A stretch of DNA of 64,000 nucleotides, from NCBI RefSeq assembly GCF_003390845.1, contig NZ_QMEK01000004.1, forward strand, positions 248,001 to 312,000, given 5' to 3'. The DNA is from Tropicimonas sp. IMCC34043. GTDB lineage: Bacteria; Pseudomonadota; Alphaproteobacteria; Rhodobacterales; Rhodobacteraceae. The notes beneath the pieces were generated by a model, which saw only the letters and a program-made list of their open reading frames with translations, did not search any database and was not told the origin of the DNA. Shown one piece after another: positions 10,243-19,529 of this stretch. Position 1 is the stretch's first letter; each line of letters starts with the position of its first letter. The position numbers and the translations under genes were made by a program.

Positions 10243-11611
10243 TGTGGGCCCCATCCACTTCGTCGGCATCGGCGGGATCGGGATGTCGGGCATAGCAGAG
10301 GTGCTTCTGACCCACGGCTATACGGTGCAGGGATCGGATCTGAAGGCCAGCAAGATCACCGAGCGGCTCGAATCGCTTGGCGCGCGGATCTTCGAGGGCC
10401 AGCGGGCCGAGAACCTCGAGGGCGCCGAGGTCGTCGTCATCTCGTCGGCAATCAAGTCCGGGAACCCCGAACTCGACGAGGCGCGCCGCCGCGGCATGCC
10501 CGTGGTGCGCCGTGCCGAGATGCTGGCCGAGTTGATGCGGCTGAAATCGAACGTCGCGATCGCGGGCACCCATGGCAAGACCACGACGACGACGCTGGTC
10601 GCGACGCTGCTCGACGCGGGCGGGATCGACCCCACGGTGATCAATGGCGGCGTCATCCACGCCTATGGCTCGAACGCGCGAGCCGGCACAGGCGAATGGA
10701 TGGTGGTCGAGGCGGACGAGAGCGACGGCACCTTCAACCGTCTGCCAGCGACCATCGCCATCGTTACCAACATCGACCCCGAACACATGGAACACTGGGG
10801 CACGATCGAGAACCTGCGCCAGGGCTTCTATGATTTCGTGTCCAACATCCCGTTCTATGGTCTGGCGGTCTGCTGCACCGACCACCCCGAAGTGCAGGCG
10901 CTGGTCGGTCGTATCACCGACCGCCGGGTCGTCACCTTCGGCTTCAACGCCCAGGCCGACGTGCGGGCGGTCAACCTGAGCTACAAGGCGGGGGTTGCGC
11001 ATTTCGACATCGTGCTGCGGGCCGAGGACCGGGTGATCGAGGGCTGCACCCTGCCGATGCCGGGCGATCACAACGTCTCGAACGCGCTCGCCGCGGTTGC
11101 GGTTGCCCGCCACCTCGGCATGAAGCGCGACGAGATCCGCGATGCCCTGGCGCATTTCAAGGGCGTCAACCGCCGCTTCACCAAGGTTGGCGAGGCCAAC
11201 GGCGTCACGATCATCGACGATTACGGCCACCACCCGGTCGAGATCGCCGCGGTGCTGAAGGCCGCGCGGCAATCGACCGAGGGGCGGGTGATCGCCGTGC
11301 ACCAGCCGCACCGCTATTCGCGTCTGCATAACCTGTTCGACGACTTCTGCACCTGCTTCAACGAGGCCGATGTGGTCGGCATAGCCGAGGTCTATGCCGC
11401 GGGTGAGGAGCCGATCCCCGGCGCCTCGCGCGACGATCTGGTGGCCGGGCTGATCCGCCACGGCCACCGCCATGCGCGCGCGATCCGCGACGAGGCCGAT
11501 CTGGAGCGGCTGGTCCGCGAACAGACCCAGCCCGGGGACATGGTGGTCTGTCTGGGCGCGGGAACGATTTCGGCCTGGGCGAACGCCCTGCCCGAAAGGT
11601 TGACGAAGTGA
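10214..11611 (+). CDS. murC: UDP-N-acetylmuramate:L-alanine ligase MurC
   Basis: Cytoplasmic ligase that adds the first stem-peptide residue, L-alanine. It has [12 protein letters not shown] at the N-terminus, P-loop [11 protein letters not shown] near residue 118, [21 protein letters not shown] and [10 protein letters not shown], all hallmarks of MurC. The ATG at 10214 (MNAVTKLP) follows GGAAG by 7 bases and gives 465 residues. In-frame ATGs at 10193 and 10196 would add 6 or 7 residues and have a weaker upstream purine tract. The gene overlaps the end of murG. Confidence 0.96.
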   Translation: MNAVTKLPTDVGPIHFVGIGGIGMSGIAEVLLTHGYTVQGSDLKASKITERLESLGARIFEGQRAENLEGAEVVVISSAIKSGNPELDEARRRGMPVVRRAEMLAELMRLKSNVAIAGTHGKTTTTTLVATLLDAGGIDPTVINGGVIHAYGSNARAGTGEWMVVEADESDGTFNRLPATIAIVTNIDPEHMEHWGTIENLRQGFYDFVSNIPFYGLAVCCTDHPEVQALVGRITDRRVVTFGFNAQADVRAVNLSYKAGVAHFDIVLRAEDRVIEGCTLPMPGDHNVSNALAAVAVARHLGMKRDEIRDALAHFKGVNRRFTKVGEANGVTIIDDYGHHPVEIAAVLKAARQSTEGRVIAVHQPHRYSRLHNLFDDFCTCFNEADVVGIAEVYAAGEEPIPGASRDDLVAGLIRHGHRHARAIRDEADLERLVREQTQPGDMVVCLGAGTISAWANALPERLTK

Positions 11612-11699
11612 ATCCTCTGGCGGGTGTCCCTCCGGCCGACCGGGCTGGGGCAGGGCGCGTCCCCGGCATAAGCCGGGCGCAAGCGAGGAAAGGCACAGC

Positions 11700-11975
11700 A
11701 TGAGCCTGTCATTGGTACTTGCCGCCGCCTGGACCGTGGCCGTGGTCGCCAGCGCGCCCTGTGCGGTCGAACATTCCGGGCGGATGATCCTGTTGGCCTA
11801 TGTGGCCGCGGGGATCCCGTTGCTGGGGTACATGACCTATCAGAACGGCCCCGTTGCCGGGCTGCTGGGGTTTGCCGTCGGTGCGGTCATCCTTGGCCAC
11901 CCGCTGCTGCGCCTGCGCGGCCCGTTGCAATGGCTGCGCCGGCGCCTTCGGCACCGGGAAGAACCGGAGCACTGA
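11700..11975 (+). CDS. Small DUF2484-type membrane protein in the dcw cluster
   Basis: A 91-residue protein with two or three hydrophobic stretches (residues ~2-22, ~28-45 and ~52-68) and a basic, Arg-rich tail ending in HREEPEH. It sits between murC and murB, starts after GAGGAAAGG and ends 3 bases before the murB ATG, so it is clearly translated within the operon. Size, position and hydropathy fit the DUF2484 family that I associate with this locus in Rhodobacterales. The function is unknown; a structural role in the cell wall or divisome is only an inference from its neighbours. Confidence 0.75.
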   Translation: MSLSLVLAAAWTVAVVASAPCAVEHSGRMILLAYVAAGIPLLGYMTYQNGPVAGLLGFAVGAVILGHPLLRLRGPLQWLRRRLRHREEPEH

Positions 11976-11978
11976 CGC

Positions 11979-12923
11979 ATGGCGCAACCGGGGGATATTC
12001 AGGTCCGCGGCACGCTGGTCGAGGATCGCCGCCTCGACGGCCTGACCTGGCTCCGGGTTGGCGGCCCTGCGGACTGGTTGTTCCAGCCCGCCGACCGCGA
12101 CGATCTTTGCGGCTTTCTGGCGGCGCTTGACTCTCAGGTGCCGGTGTTCCCGATCGGGGTCGGGTCCAACCTGATTGTCCGCGACGGCGGGATCCGCGGT
12201 GTGGTGATCCGGCTGGGGCGCGGCTTCAACGCCATCGACTGCAGCGCGGGCGAGGTGACGGCAGGCGCGGCAGCCCTTGACGCGCATGTGGCGCGCAAGG
12301 CGGCCGAGGCCGGGCTTGACCTGACGTTCCTGCGCACCATTCCGGGGGCCGTCGGCGGGGCGGTGCGGATGAATGCGGGGTGTTATGGCAGCTATGTTGC
12401 CGACCACCTGATCAGGATCGAGGCGGTCAGCCGGGCGGGGCAGGTGGTGGCGCTGTCGGCGGCCGAGCTGAAGCTTGGCTATCGCCATTCCGACCTGCCG
12501 GCCGACTGGATCGTGACCCGCGCGACGTTCCGGGCGAACCCTGGCGATCCGGCGGACCTGGCGGCGCGGATGCAGGACCAGATCGCGCGGCGCGATGCCA
12601 GCCAGCCGGTCAAGGACCGCTCGGCCGGGTCGACCTTTCGCAATCCGGCGGGCTTCAGCTCGACCGGGCGCGCCGACGACGTCCACGATCTGAAGGCCTG
12701 GAAGCTGATCGACGAGGCGGGGCTGCGCGGCGCCTGGCTGGGCGGGGCGCAGATGTCGCAGAAGCATCCGAATTTCCTGCTGAACGCCAACAACGCCACG
12801 GCCGCCGAGCTGGAGGCGCTGGGGGAGCGGGTCAGGAAAGAGGTTTACCGGACCAGCGGAATACAGCTAGAGTGGGAAATCATGAGGGTCGGTGAACCGG
12901 CCCCTGAAGTCGACCGGACCTGA
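11979..12923 (+). CDS. murB: UDP-N-acetylenolpyruvoylglucosamine reductase MurB
   Basis: FAD- and NADPH-dependent cytoplasmic reductase that makes UDP-MurNAc. The 314-residue chain has the FAD-binding PCMH-type fold with LRVGGPADW near residue 24, [20 protein letters not shown]-like [15 protein letters not shown], the catalytic-serine segment AGSTFRNP near 213, and the C-terminal glutamate in LEWEIMRVG. All key residues are present. It follows the DUF2484-type gene by 3 bases. The ~105 bases before ddl contain no gene. Confidence 0.95.
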   Translation: MAQPGDIQVRGTLVEDRRLDGLTWLRVGGPADWLFQPADRDDLCGFLAALDSQVPVFPIGVGSNLIVRDGGIRGVVIRLGRGFNAIDCSAGEVTAGAAALDAHVARKAAEAGLDLTFLRTIPGAVGGAVRMNAGCYGSYVADHLIRIEAVSRAGQVVALSAAELKLGYRHSDLPADWIVTRATFRANPGDPADLAARMQDQIARRDASQPVKDRSAGSTFRNPAGFSSTGRADDVHDLKAWKLIDEAGLRGAWLGGAQMSQKHPNFLLNANNATAAELEALGERVRKEVYRTSGIQLEWEIMRVGEPAPEVDRT

Positions 12924-13029
12924 TCGTCCGGGAACGTAGTTGGCGACATCCCGGTCGATACCGGGTCGCACAACGCAACACGGGCCAAGTCCTTGAAAAA
13001 AGGCGGAAAGCCCGGAAATCGAGGCGGGC

Positions 13030-13944
13030 ATGTCGAGCAGGACAGCCCCAAAGGTCGCGGTCCTTCTTGGAGGACCATCGACGGAGCGAGAAGTCTCGCT
13101 GTCGTCGGGGCGCGAATGCGCCGTCGCCTTGAGGGGTGAAGGATTTCAGGTCGTGGAAATCGACGCCGGGCCGGACCTGGCGGCGCGATTGGCCGAGCTC
13201 GCCCCCGACGTCGTCTTCAATGCCTTGCATGGCCGCTGGGGCGAGGACGGTTGCGTTCAGGGTCTGCTCGAATGGCTGCGGATCCCCTATACCCATTCGG
13301 GCGTGCTGGCCTCGGCGCTCGCCATGGACAAGGAACGCACGAAGCTTGCCTATCGGATGGCGGGCCTTCCGGTCGTCGAAAGCCGTCTTGCCTGCGCCGC
13401 CGAGGTGCGCGCGCGCCATGTGATGGCGCCGCCCTATGTGGTCAAGCCGAACAACGAGGGTTCGTCGGTCGGGGTCTATCTGGTCCAAGACCATGCCAAC
13501 AGCCCGCCGCAGCTTTCGCCCGACATGCCCGAGGTGGTGATGGTCGAGAAATTCGCGCCGGGCCGCGAGATGACCTGCACGGTGATGGGCGACCGCGCCC
13601 TGACCCTGACCGATATCCTGACCGACGGCTGGTACGATTATGACGCCAAGTACAAACCCGGCGGCTCGCGCCACGTGCTGCCAGCCGACGTGCCTGCCGA
13701 GATATTCGATGCCTGCCTCGACTATTCGCTGAGGGCGCATCGGGCGCTGGGGTGCCGCGGCATCAGCCGTACCGATTTCCGCTGGGACGAGGCGCGCGGG
13801 CTTGCGGGCCTCGTGCTGCTGGAAACCAACACCCAGCCCGGCATGACCCCGACCTCGCTCGCACCGGAACAGGCGGCCCATTGCGGCATCCCGTTCGGCG
13901 CCTTCTGCCGCTGGATCGTGGAGGATGCGTCGTGCAACCGGTAA
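13030..13944 (+). CDS. ddl: D-alanine:D-alanine ligase Ddl
   Basis: ATP-grasp cytosolic ligase that provides D-Ala-D-Ala to MurF. Motifs in order: VLLGGPSTEREVSLSSG at the N-terminus, NALHGRWGEDG, YTHSGVLASALAMDK, VKPNNEGSSVGV, and the C-terminal ETNTQPGMTPTSL with the metal ligands. The length of 304 residues is typical for DdlB-type enzymes. The start at 13030 is 106 bases after murB, so a separate promoter is possible. Its end overlaps the ftsQ start by 13 bases. Confidence 0.95.
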   Translation: MSSRTAPKVAVLLGGPSTEREVSLSSGRECAVALRGEGFQVVEIDAGPDLAARLAELAPDVVFNALHGRWGEDGCVQGLLEWLRIPYTHSGVLASALAMDKERTKLAYRMAGLPVVESRLACAAEVRARHVMAPPYVVKPNNEGSSVGVYLVQDHANSPPQLSPDMPEVVMVEKFAPGREMTCTVMGDRALTLTDILTDGWYDYDAKYKPGGSRHVLPADVPAEIFDACLDYSLRAHRALGCRGISRTDFRWDEARGLAGLVLLETNTQPGMTPTSLAPEQAAHCGIPFGAFCRWIVEDASCNR

Positions 13945-14837
13945 AGCCCGAGCCGCGCGTCTATTCCCGCAAGGGCGCCCGGCCGTCGGGACGCGACCCT
14001 GCCCCCTCGCGCTGGTCCTACCGGATGCACCGGATGTGGCTGACCCCGGCCTATCGGCGGATGCTGCGGGTCGGGCTGCCGGGGCTGCTGGTCGCGGGGC
14101 TGGCACTCTGGTTCCTGTCCGACAAGGCTCGGGTCGAGGACATCACGACCTGGGTCGACGAGACAAAGCGCGCGGTCGAGGAACGGCCCGAGTTCATGAT
14201 CAAGGTTCTGTCGATCGAGGGCGCCTCGCCCGAGCTTGCCGATGCGGTCCGCGAACAGCTGGCGCTGCGGCTGCCGCTGTCGTCCTTCGATATCGAACTG
14301 GAGCCGATGCGCCAGAACGTCGAATCCTTCAATGCCGTCGCCTCGGCGCGGATGCGGATCAAGCCCGGTGGCGTGCTGGTGGTCGAGATCGTCGAGCGGC
14401 AGCCCGCGGTGCTGTGGCGCCATGTCGGCGGGCTGAGCCTGCTGGATGCCGAGGGCAATCTGGTTGCCGGGGCCGCGGCGCGCACCGACTGGCCCGACCT
14501 TCCGCTGGTGGCGGGGCAGGGCGTTGAACAGGCCGTGCCCGAAGCGCTGGCGCTGATCGCGGCGGCGGCGCCGCTGGCTGGACGGCTGCGCGGGCTGATG
14601 CGCGTGGGCGAGCGGCGTTGGGACGTGATACTGGACCGCGGACAGCGGATCCAGTTGCCCGAGAAGAACGCGGTTGCAGCGCTCGAACGGCTGATCGCCC
14701 TCGATCAGGCGCGCGACATGCTGGACCGCGAGATTACCGTGGTGGATTTCCGAAATCCGCTGCGCCCGACCGTGCGCCTGACCAGCTACGGCGTCGAGGA
14801 AATTCAGAAAATCCGAGATTTCGAGTTCGGGAGATAA
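13932..14837 (+). CDS. ftsQ: Cell division protein FtsQ
   Basis: Bitopic divisome protein linking early and late division proteins. The 301 residues consist of a basic cytoplasmic N-terminus (~1-55), one membrane helix (LPGLLVAGLALWFLS), a POTRA domain (from ~85, IKVLSIEGAS) and the FtsQ beta-domain. The GTG start at 13932 has GGAGG 7-8 bases upstream and lies within the last codons of ddl, a coupling arrangement common in dcw clusters. The first in-frame ATG lies at residue ~32 and would remove most of the cytoplasmic tail. Confidence 0.9.
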   Translation: MQPVKPEPRVYSRKGARPSGRDPAPSRWSYRMHRMWLTPAYRRMLRVGLPGLLVAGLALWFLSDKARVEDITTWVDETKRAVEERPEFMIKVLSIEGASPELADAVREQLALRLPLSSFDIELEPMRQNVESFNAVASARMRIKPGGVLVVEIVERQPAVLWRHVGGLSLLDAEGNLVAGAAARTDWPDLPLVAGQGVEQAVPEALALIAAAAPLAGRLRGLMRVGERRWDVILDRGQRIQLPEKNAVAALERLIALDQARDMLDREITVVDFRNPLRPTVRLTSYGVEEIQKIRDFEFGR

Positions 14838-14843
14838 CAGGCG

Positions 14844-16178
14844 ATGACCGACCTCTATCAGACACAGCGCAGCATGCGACGCATGCGCAATCAGGCAATG
14901 GACCGCGGCGTGATCGCGATCCTCGATGTCGGCACCAGCAAGATCGCCTGCCTTGTGCTGCGCTTTGACGGGCCGGAAAAGTTCCGCGGCGGCGAGGGCG
15001 TGGGATCGCTGGCGGGCCAGTCGAGCTTTCGGGTGATCGGTGCCGCCACCACCCGGTCGCGCGGCGTGGCCTTTGGCGAGATTGCCGCGATGCGCGAGAC
15101 CGAGCGCGCGATCCGCACCGCGGTGCAGGCGGCGCAGAAGATGGCCAACGTCCGGGTCGATCATGTGATCGTCAGCTTTTCGGGCGCACGGCCGCGCAGC
15201 TATGGCCTCGACGGCCGGATCGACCTCGCTGACAGCACGGTGCGCGACGACGATGTGGCGCGGGTGCTGTCGAGCTGCCTGGTGCCGGATTTCGGCTCGG
15301 ACCGCGAGGTCCTGCACGCGCATCCGGTGAACTTTGCAATCGATCATCGCTCGGGGCTGAACGACCCGCGCGGCCAGATGGGCAACAGCCTGTCCGTTGA
15401 CATGCATCTGCTGACCGTCGACATGCAGGCTATCCAGAACCTGCTTTACTGCATCAAGCGTTGCGACCTGGAACTCGCCGGGCTCGCAAGCTCGGCCTAT
15501 GTCTCGGGGATCTCGGCGCTGGTCGAGGACGAGCAGGAGCTGGGGGCTGCCTGCGTCGATCTGGGCGGCGGATCGGCCGGCATTTCGGTCTTCATCAAGA
15601 AACACATGATCTATGCCGATTCGGTGCGGATCGGCGGCGAGCACATCACCCAGGATATTTCCAAGGGGCTGCAGGTGCCGCTGAACGTGGCCGAACGCAT
15701 CAAGACCTTTTATGGCGGGGTCACCGCCACGGGCATCGACGACCGCGAGATGATCGAGATCGGTGGCGATACCGGCGACTGGGAACATGACCGGCGCAAG
15801 GTCAGCCGCGCCGAACTGATCGGGATCATGCGGCCGCGGGTCGAGGAAATACTGGAAGACGTGCGGGCAAGGCTCGATGCGGCCGGCTTTGATCATCTTC
15901 CGGCGCAGCAGATCGTGCTGACCGGCGGTTGCAGCCAGACGCCGGGTCTCGATGGTCTGGCGTCGCGAATCCTTGGCCAGCAGGTGCGGCTTGGACGGCC
16001 GCTTCGGGTGCAGGGGCTTCCGCAGGCGGCCACCGGCCCGGCGTTTTCGGGCTCGGTCGGGCTCTGCCTGTTCGCGGCGAATCCTCAGGACGAGTGGTGG
16101 GACTTCGACATTCCCGCAGATCGCTATCCGGCGCGATCGCTGAAGCGCGCGGTGAAGTGGTTCCGCGACAACTGGTAG
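14844..16178 (+). CDS. ftsA: Cell division protein FtsA
   Basis: Actin-fold protein that tethers FtsZ to the membrane. The 444 residues show the first phosphate loop (ILDVGTSKIACLV, ~residue 26), the FtsA-specific 1C subdomain region, the second phosphate loop DLGGGSAGISVF (~242), the adenosine motif TGGCSQTPGLDGL (~360), and the C-terminal amphipathic, membrane-targeting stretch rich in Arg, Lys and Trp (ending in VKWFRDNW). It starts 6 bases after ftsQ. A long 439-base gap separates it from ftsZ. Confidence 0.95.
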   Translation: MTDLYQTQRSMRRMRNQAMDRGVIAILDVGTSKIACLVLRFDGPEKFRGGEGVGSLAGQSSFRVIGAATTRSRGVAFGEIAAMRETERAIRTAVQAAQKMANVRVDHVIVSFSGARPRSYGLDGRIDLADSTVRDDDVARVLSSCLVPDFGSDREVLHAHPVNFAIDHRSGLNDPRGQMGNSLSVDMHLLTVDMQAIQNLLYCIKRCDLELAGLASSAYVSGISALVEDEQELGAACVDLGGGSAGISVFIKKHMIYADSVRIGGEHITQDISKGLQVPLNVAERIKTFYGGVTATGIDDREMIEIGGDTGDWEHDRRKVSRAELIGIMRPRVEEILEDVRARLDAAGFDHLPAQQIVLTGGCSQTPGLDGLASRILGQQVRLGRPLRVQGLPQAATGPAFSGSVGLCLFAANPQDEWWDFDIPADRYPARSLKRAVKWFRDNW

Positions 16179-16617
16179 GGCTCCGCCCCGGCGCCGAACA
16201 CGGAGTTTTGCGCCGGGACGGTTGAAATCGCTGGTGTTTCGGCGGCCTGGAATGTAAGCTGCATTGCAGAAGATGACGCTGGATAAATCCCGCGCAGGCA
16301 GGCCGAGCAGCCGCCCAGACATGACACGACGCACACCCCGGAATGGGTGTGTCCATCCCGCCGCGGGCGCCTGGCGCTCGCGCTGCTTGTGTGCCGTTTT
16401 GTCAGTTTAACCAGATGCAGCGGTTGCCCCAAAGATACAGGGAATACCTCGGCGGAATTCCACCATATTTTGTGGCATTTTTGCACTTTTTTCGTGACGC
16501 CGGGGGATGTGCCGCGTATGCTGTGGCAAAACAGACGGGAAGTCGGGGCTCAGGCGCCCCATCGCGACAGGCAGATTGCCGCCATTCGACAAGGCGGCCA
16601 GGACAGGCGGAGAAAAA
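16179..16617 (+). other. ftsA-ftsZ intergenic region
   Basis: 439 bases without a convincing gene. It begins with a GC-rich stretch after ftsA, holds a perfect 7-bp inverted repeat (CACACCC/GGGTGTG, 16332-16351, 6-base loop), then an AT-rich segment around 16440-16495 and the likely ftsZ promoter. No full TTAA-N7-TTAA CtrA site was found. The region presumably lets ftsZ be expressed separately from ftsQA. Confidence 0.55.
16494..16522 (+). promoter_or_regulatory. Candidate sigma-70 promoter of ftsZ
   Basis: GTGACG (16494-16499) and TATGCT (16517-16522) are separated by exactly 17 bases, downstream of an AT-rich run. The predicted start is near 16529, giving a 5' untranslated region of about 90 bases before the ftsZ ATG. 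The -35 differs from TTGACA at two positions, so confidence is moderate. Confidence 0.4.
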
Positions 16618-18207
16618 ATGGCATTGAACCTCAGCATGCCGATCGAGCAGGACGAACTGAAGCCGCGGATCACAGTGTTCGGCGTCGGCGGCGCTGGCGG
16701 TAATGCCGTCAACAACATGATCGAGAAGAACCTCGAAGGTGTCGAGTTCGTCACGGCCAATACCGATGCCCAGGCGCTGCAACAAAGCAATGCGCCGAAC
16801 CGGATCCAGATGGGGGTGAAGGTGACCGAGGGGCTGGGCGCAGGTGCGCGGCCCGAGGTCGGTGCAGCGGCGGCCGAGGAAACGATCGAAGAGATCGTCG
16901 ACCACCTCGCGGGCGCTCACATGTGCTTCATCACCGCCGGCATGGGCGGCGGCACCGGCACCGGGGCGGCCCCGATCATCGCCCAGGCGGCGCGCGAGCT
17001 TGGCGTTCTGACCGTTGGCGTGGTGACCAAGCCCTTCCAGTTCGAAGGCGCCAAGCGGATGCGCCAGGCCGAAGAAGGCGTGGAGAAGCTTCAGAAGGTG
17101 GTCGACACGCTGATCATCATTCCGAACCAGAACCTGTTCCGGCTGGCGAACGAGAAGACAACCTTTACCGAAGCCTTCAGCCTGGCCGATGACGTCCTTT
17201 ATCAGGGCGTCAAGGGCGTGACCGACCTGATGGTGCGTCCGGGCCTGATCAACCTCGATTTTGCCGACGTACGCTCGGTCATGGACGAGATGGGCAAGGC
17301 GATGATGGGCACCGGCGAGGCCGAGGGCGACGAACGCGCCATCCAGGCCGCCGAGAAGGCAATCGCCAACCCGCTGCTGGACGAGATCAGCCTGAGAGGC
17401 GCCAAGGGCGTTCTGATCAACATTACCGGCGGCTACGACCTGACATTGTTCGAACTGGACGAAGCGGCGAACCGGATCCGCGAAGAAGTCGACCCCGAGG
17501 CCAACATCATTGTCGGCTCGACGCTCGACATGGAGATGGAAGGCAAGATGCGGGTGTCCGTCGTGGCAACCGGCATCGACGCCGGGCAGGTGGTGCACGA
17601 CATTCCGCGTCCGAACCGGTCGCTGCGTGAGCCGATGCGGTCTATTGCCCCGCAGGCCGTCGAACCCGAAGAACCCGCCGTGGCGGTCGCGCGCGAGCAG
17701 GAACCGAGCCTGTTCGGCGGCTTCGCCCCGATCCGCGAGGAAGCGGTCGTCGTGGACGAGGGCGATGACGTGCCGCCCCCCGCCTATCAGCCGCAGGCCA
17801 GCGATCCCGTTGTTCTGATGACCGACGAGGAGATTGCGGCCGAGGCAGCCCAGGCGGCGCAAACCGAACAGCGCCGCGTCGCAGCCCCCGGCACGCCGAC
17901 CCCCGAGGCCCTGCAGCGGCTGCGCGCCGCGGTCAACAAGGCGGCGCCGAACGATCCCCGCCTCGCCGCCCGGACCGCAGAGGATGCAGCGGGCGAAAAG
18001 CGTGGCTTCGGCATCGGCTCGCTGATCCACCGGATGTCGGGCCAGCACGAGATGCCCGAGCGTCCTGTCGCGGCGCCGCGACAGCAGCCGCCGCATCTGC
18101 GCCCGGCCCAGGGCCGTGCCCAGACCGCCTTCGAGGACGATCCCGAGACGGATCCCGATAACGACCGGATCGAAATTCCGGCGTTTCTGCGCCGTCAGGC
18201 GAACTGA
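16618..18207 (+). CDS. ftsZ: Cell division GTPase FtsZ, long-tailed form
   Basis: Tubulin-like GTPase forming the Z ring. The N-terminal [17 protein letters not shown] motif, the [11 protein letters not shown]4 signature loop near residue 110 and the NVDFAD-like T7 loop ([12 protein letters not shown]) are intact. The 529-residue length is much more than the ~380 of enterobacterial FtsZ. Residues ~320-515 form a low-complexity linker rich in Glu, Pro, Ala and Gln, followed by the C-terminal FtsA-binding peptide [12 protein letters not shown]. Long linkers are known in this bacterial group. The ATG at 16618 lies behind GGCGGAG. Confidence 0.97.
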   Translation: MALNLSMPIEQDELKPRITVFGVGGAGGNAVNNMIEKNLEGVEFVTANTDAQALQQSNAPNRIQMGVKVTEGLGAGARPEVGAAAAEETIEEIVDHLAGAHMCFITAGMGGGTGTGAAPIIAQAARELGVLTVGVVTKPFQFEGAKRMRQAEEGVEKLQKVVDTLIIIPNQNLFRLANEKTTFTEAFSLADDVLYQGVKGVTDLMVRPGLINLDFADVRSVMDEMGKAMMGTGEAEGDERAIQAAEKAIANPLLDEISLRGAKGVLINITGGYDLTLFELDEAANRIREEVDPEANIIVGSTLDMEMEGKMRVSVVATGIDAGQVVHDIPRPNRSLREPMRSIAPQAVEPEEPAVAVAREQEPSLFGGFAPIREEAVVVDEGDDVPPPAYQPQASDPVVLMTDEEIAAEAAQAAQTEQRRVAAPGTPTPEALQRLRAAVNKAAPNDPRLAARTAEDAAGEKRGFGIGSLIHRMSGQHEMPERPVAAPRQQPPHLRPAQGRAQTAFEDDPETDPDNDRIEIPAFLRRQAN

Positions 18208-18231
18208 GCCGATCACGTAATCGACTTTCGG

Positions 18232-18264
18232 AAAGGGCCGTTTCTGCGGCCCTTTTTCTTTTTT
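18232..18264 (+). terminator. Rho-independent terminator after ftsZ
   Basis: Perfect 9-bp stem AAAGGGCCG/CGGCCCTTT with a 6-base loop (TTTCTG), followed by a T tract interrupted by one C. It starts 25 bases after the ftsZ stop and closes the dcw cluster. Confidence 0.93.
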
Positions 18265-18428
18265 ATCAGCGATTTATGGGGCGATGCTGGGGGCTCGGCG
18301 GGGAACTGCCCAGTTCCGCGAACCCATGTTACAAGCAGTCACAATCTTTGAATTGAGCTGCAGTGCGGCCGCACGTATCTCACAATTGCCGGAGCGTGAT
18401 CTCCGGCCAAGAGATACAGTAACGCCGA

Positions 18429-19358
18429 GTGACCGCCTTGCAAACGACCCTGAAATCCCCTGCACGCCTGCTTGGCGCCGGACTCCACTCCGGGCGCCCG
18501 GCCCGGATCGTGATCCTGCCGGCCCCGGCCGACACCGGTATCCGTTTCCGGCGCAGCGACGTGACGGATCGGGACGCCTGGGTGGATGCGCGTTGGGACA
18601 TGACCAAGCATGTGCCGCTGTGTACCCGGCTGGTCAATGCCGACGGGGTCAGCGTTTCGACCGTCGAGCATGTGATGGCCGCCCTTGCCGGGCTTGGCGT
18701 TCACAATGCCGTGGTCGAGGTCTCGGGTCCCGAGGTTCCGATCCTCGACGGTTCGGCCGCGCCCTTCGTCCGGGCAATCCTGAAAGCCGGCCTTCGGCCG
18801 CTCGACGCCCCGGTGCGGGCGCTGCGGATCCTCAAGGCGGTGGAAGTGTCGGACGGTCCGGCGCGCGCGCGGCTTTCCCCGTCTGACGGGCTGCAGATTG
18901 ACTTCGAGATCGACTTTGACGTGGCAGCGATCGGCCGGCAGGTCCGTGGGCTCGACATGGCGAACGGCGCCTTCGTGCGCGAGCTGTGCGACAGCCGCAC
19001 GTTCTGCCGTCTGTCGGATGTCGAATACATGCAGGCAAACGGCCTCGCCCTTGGCGGTTCGGCGGAAAACGCGGTTGTGTTCGATGGCGACCAGGTCGTG
19101 ACCCCGGGCGGACTGCGCCACGGCGACGAGCCGGTGCGGCACAAGATGCTCGATGCGCTTGGCGATCTGGCTTTGGCTGGTGCGCCGATTCTCGGGCGCT
19201 ACACCGGCGTCCGTGCCGGTCACACCCTGACGAACCGCCTGCTGCGCAAGCTCTTTGCGACCCCGGGTGCGGTCGAGTGGACCGTCTGCGACGCCGCGCT
19301 TCAGCGCCGGTTGCCGGGGGTCGGGGTCAGCCTCGCGGACCTCGCCGCGGTCGCCTGA
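18429..19358 (+). CDS. lpxC: UDP-3-O-acyl-N-acetylglucosamine deacetylase LpxC
   Basis: Zinc-dependent cytosolic enzyme of the first committed lipid A step. Motifs: QTTLKSPARLLGAGLHSGR at the N-terminus, the zinc-site helix STVEHVMAALAGLG near residue 78, PILDGSAAPFV, FCRLSDVEYM, and HKMLDALGDLALAG with the second histidine and aspartate. The chosen start is GTG at 18429; a TTG at 18438 would begin directly with MQTTLKS, as in many relatives, and no strong Shine-Dalgarno separates the two. Length is 309 residues with GTG. Confidence 0.94.
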   Translation: MTALQTTLKSPARLLGAGLHSGRPARIVILPAPADTGIRFRRSDVTDRDAWVDARWDMTKHVPLCTRLVNADGVSVSTVEHVMAALAGLGVHNAVVEVSGPEVPILDGSAAPFVRAILKAGLRPLDAPVRALRILKAVEVSDGPARARLSPSDGLQIDFEIDFDVAAIGRQVRGLDMANGAFVRELCDSRTFCRLSDVEYMQANGLALGGSAENAVVFDGDQVVTPGGLRHGDEPVRHKMLDALGDLALAGAPILGRYTGVRAGHTLTNRLLRKLFATPGAVEWTVCDAALQRRLPGVGVSLADLAAVA

Positions 19359-19421
19359 CCGCCGGGGCACCGCTCCGAGCCCGTCAACCGCCGGGCGGGC
19401 CCCTGCGACATCACCTTAAGG

Positions 19422-19457
19422 AAATCCGGTGCAGACCCGTTTTGCCCCGGATTTTTC
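19422..19457 (+). terminator. Terminator after lpxC
   Basis: 8-bp perfect stem AAATCCGG/CCGGATTT with a 17-base loop, running into TTTTTC. It lies 63 bases after the lpxC stop. The large loop lowers confidence, but the U tract is clear. Confidence 0.6.
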
Positions 19458-19529
19458 TATGCTAGACGATTTGGCATCCTGGTAGTGCGCCCGGATCCGA
19501 AGGCAGCAAGTAGGCAAGGGTTTGACGGC

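Noticed and set aside
13722-16334. Long open frame antisense to ftsQ and ftsA
   Set aside because: Same shadow effect; composition is His/Arg/Ala-rich and it lies over intact division genes.
16400-16420. Possible CtrA site before ftsZ
   Set aside because: Only one TTAA half-site (GTTTAACC) is present, without a second half at the right distance.
16440-16460. Possible third copy of the GAGGTATT element
   Set aside because: Only about nine bases (CGAGGTATT on the minus strand) match; there is no adjacent hairpin and it is not at a gene end.
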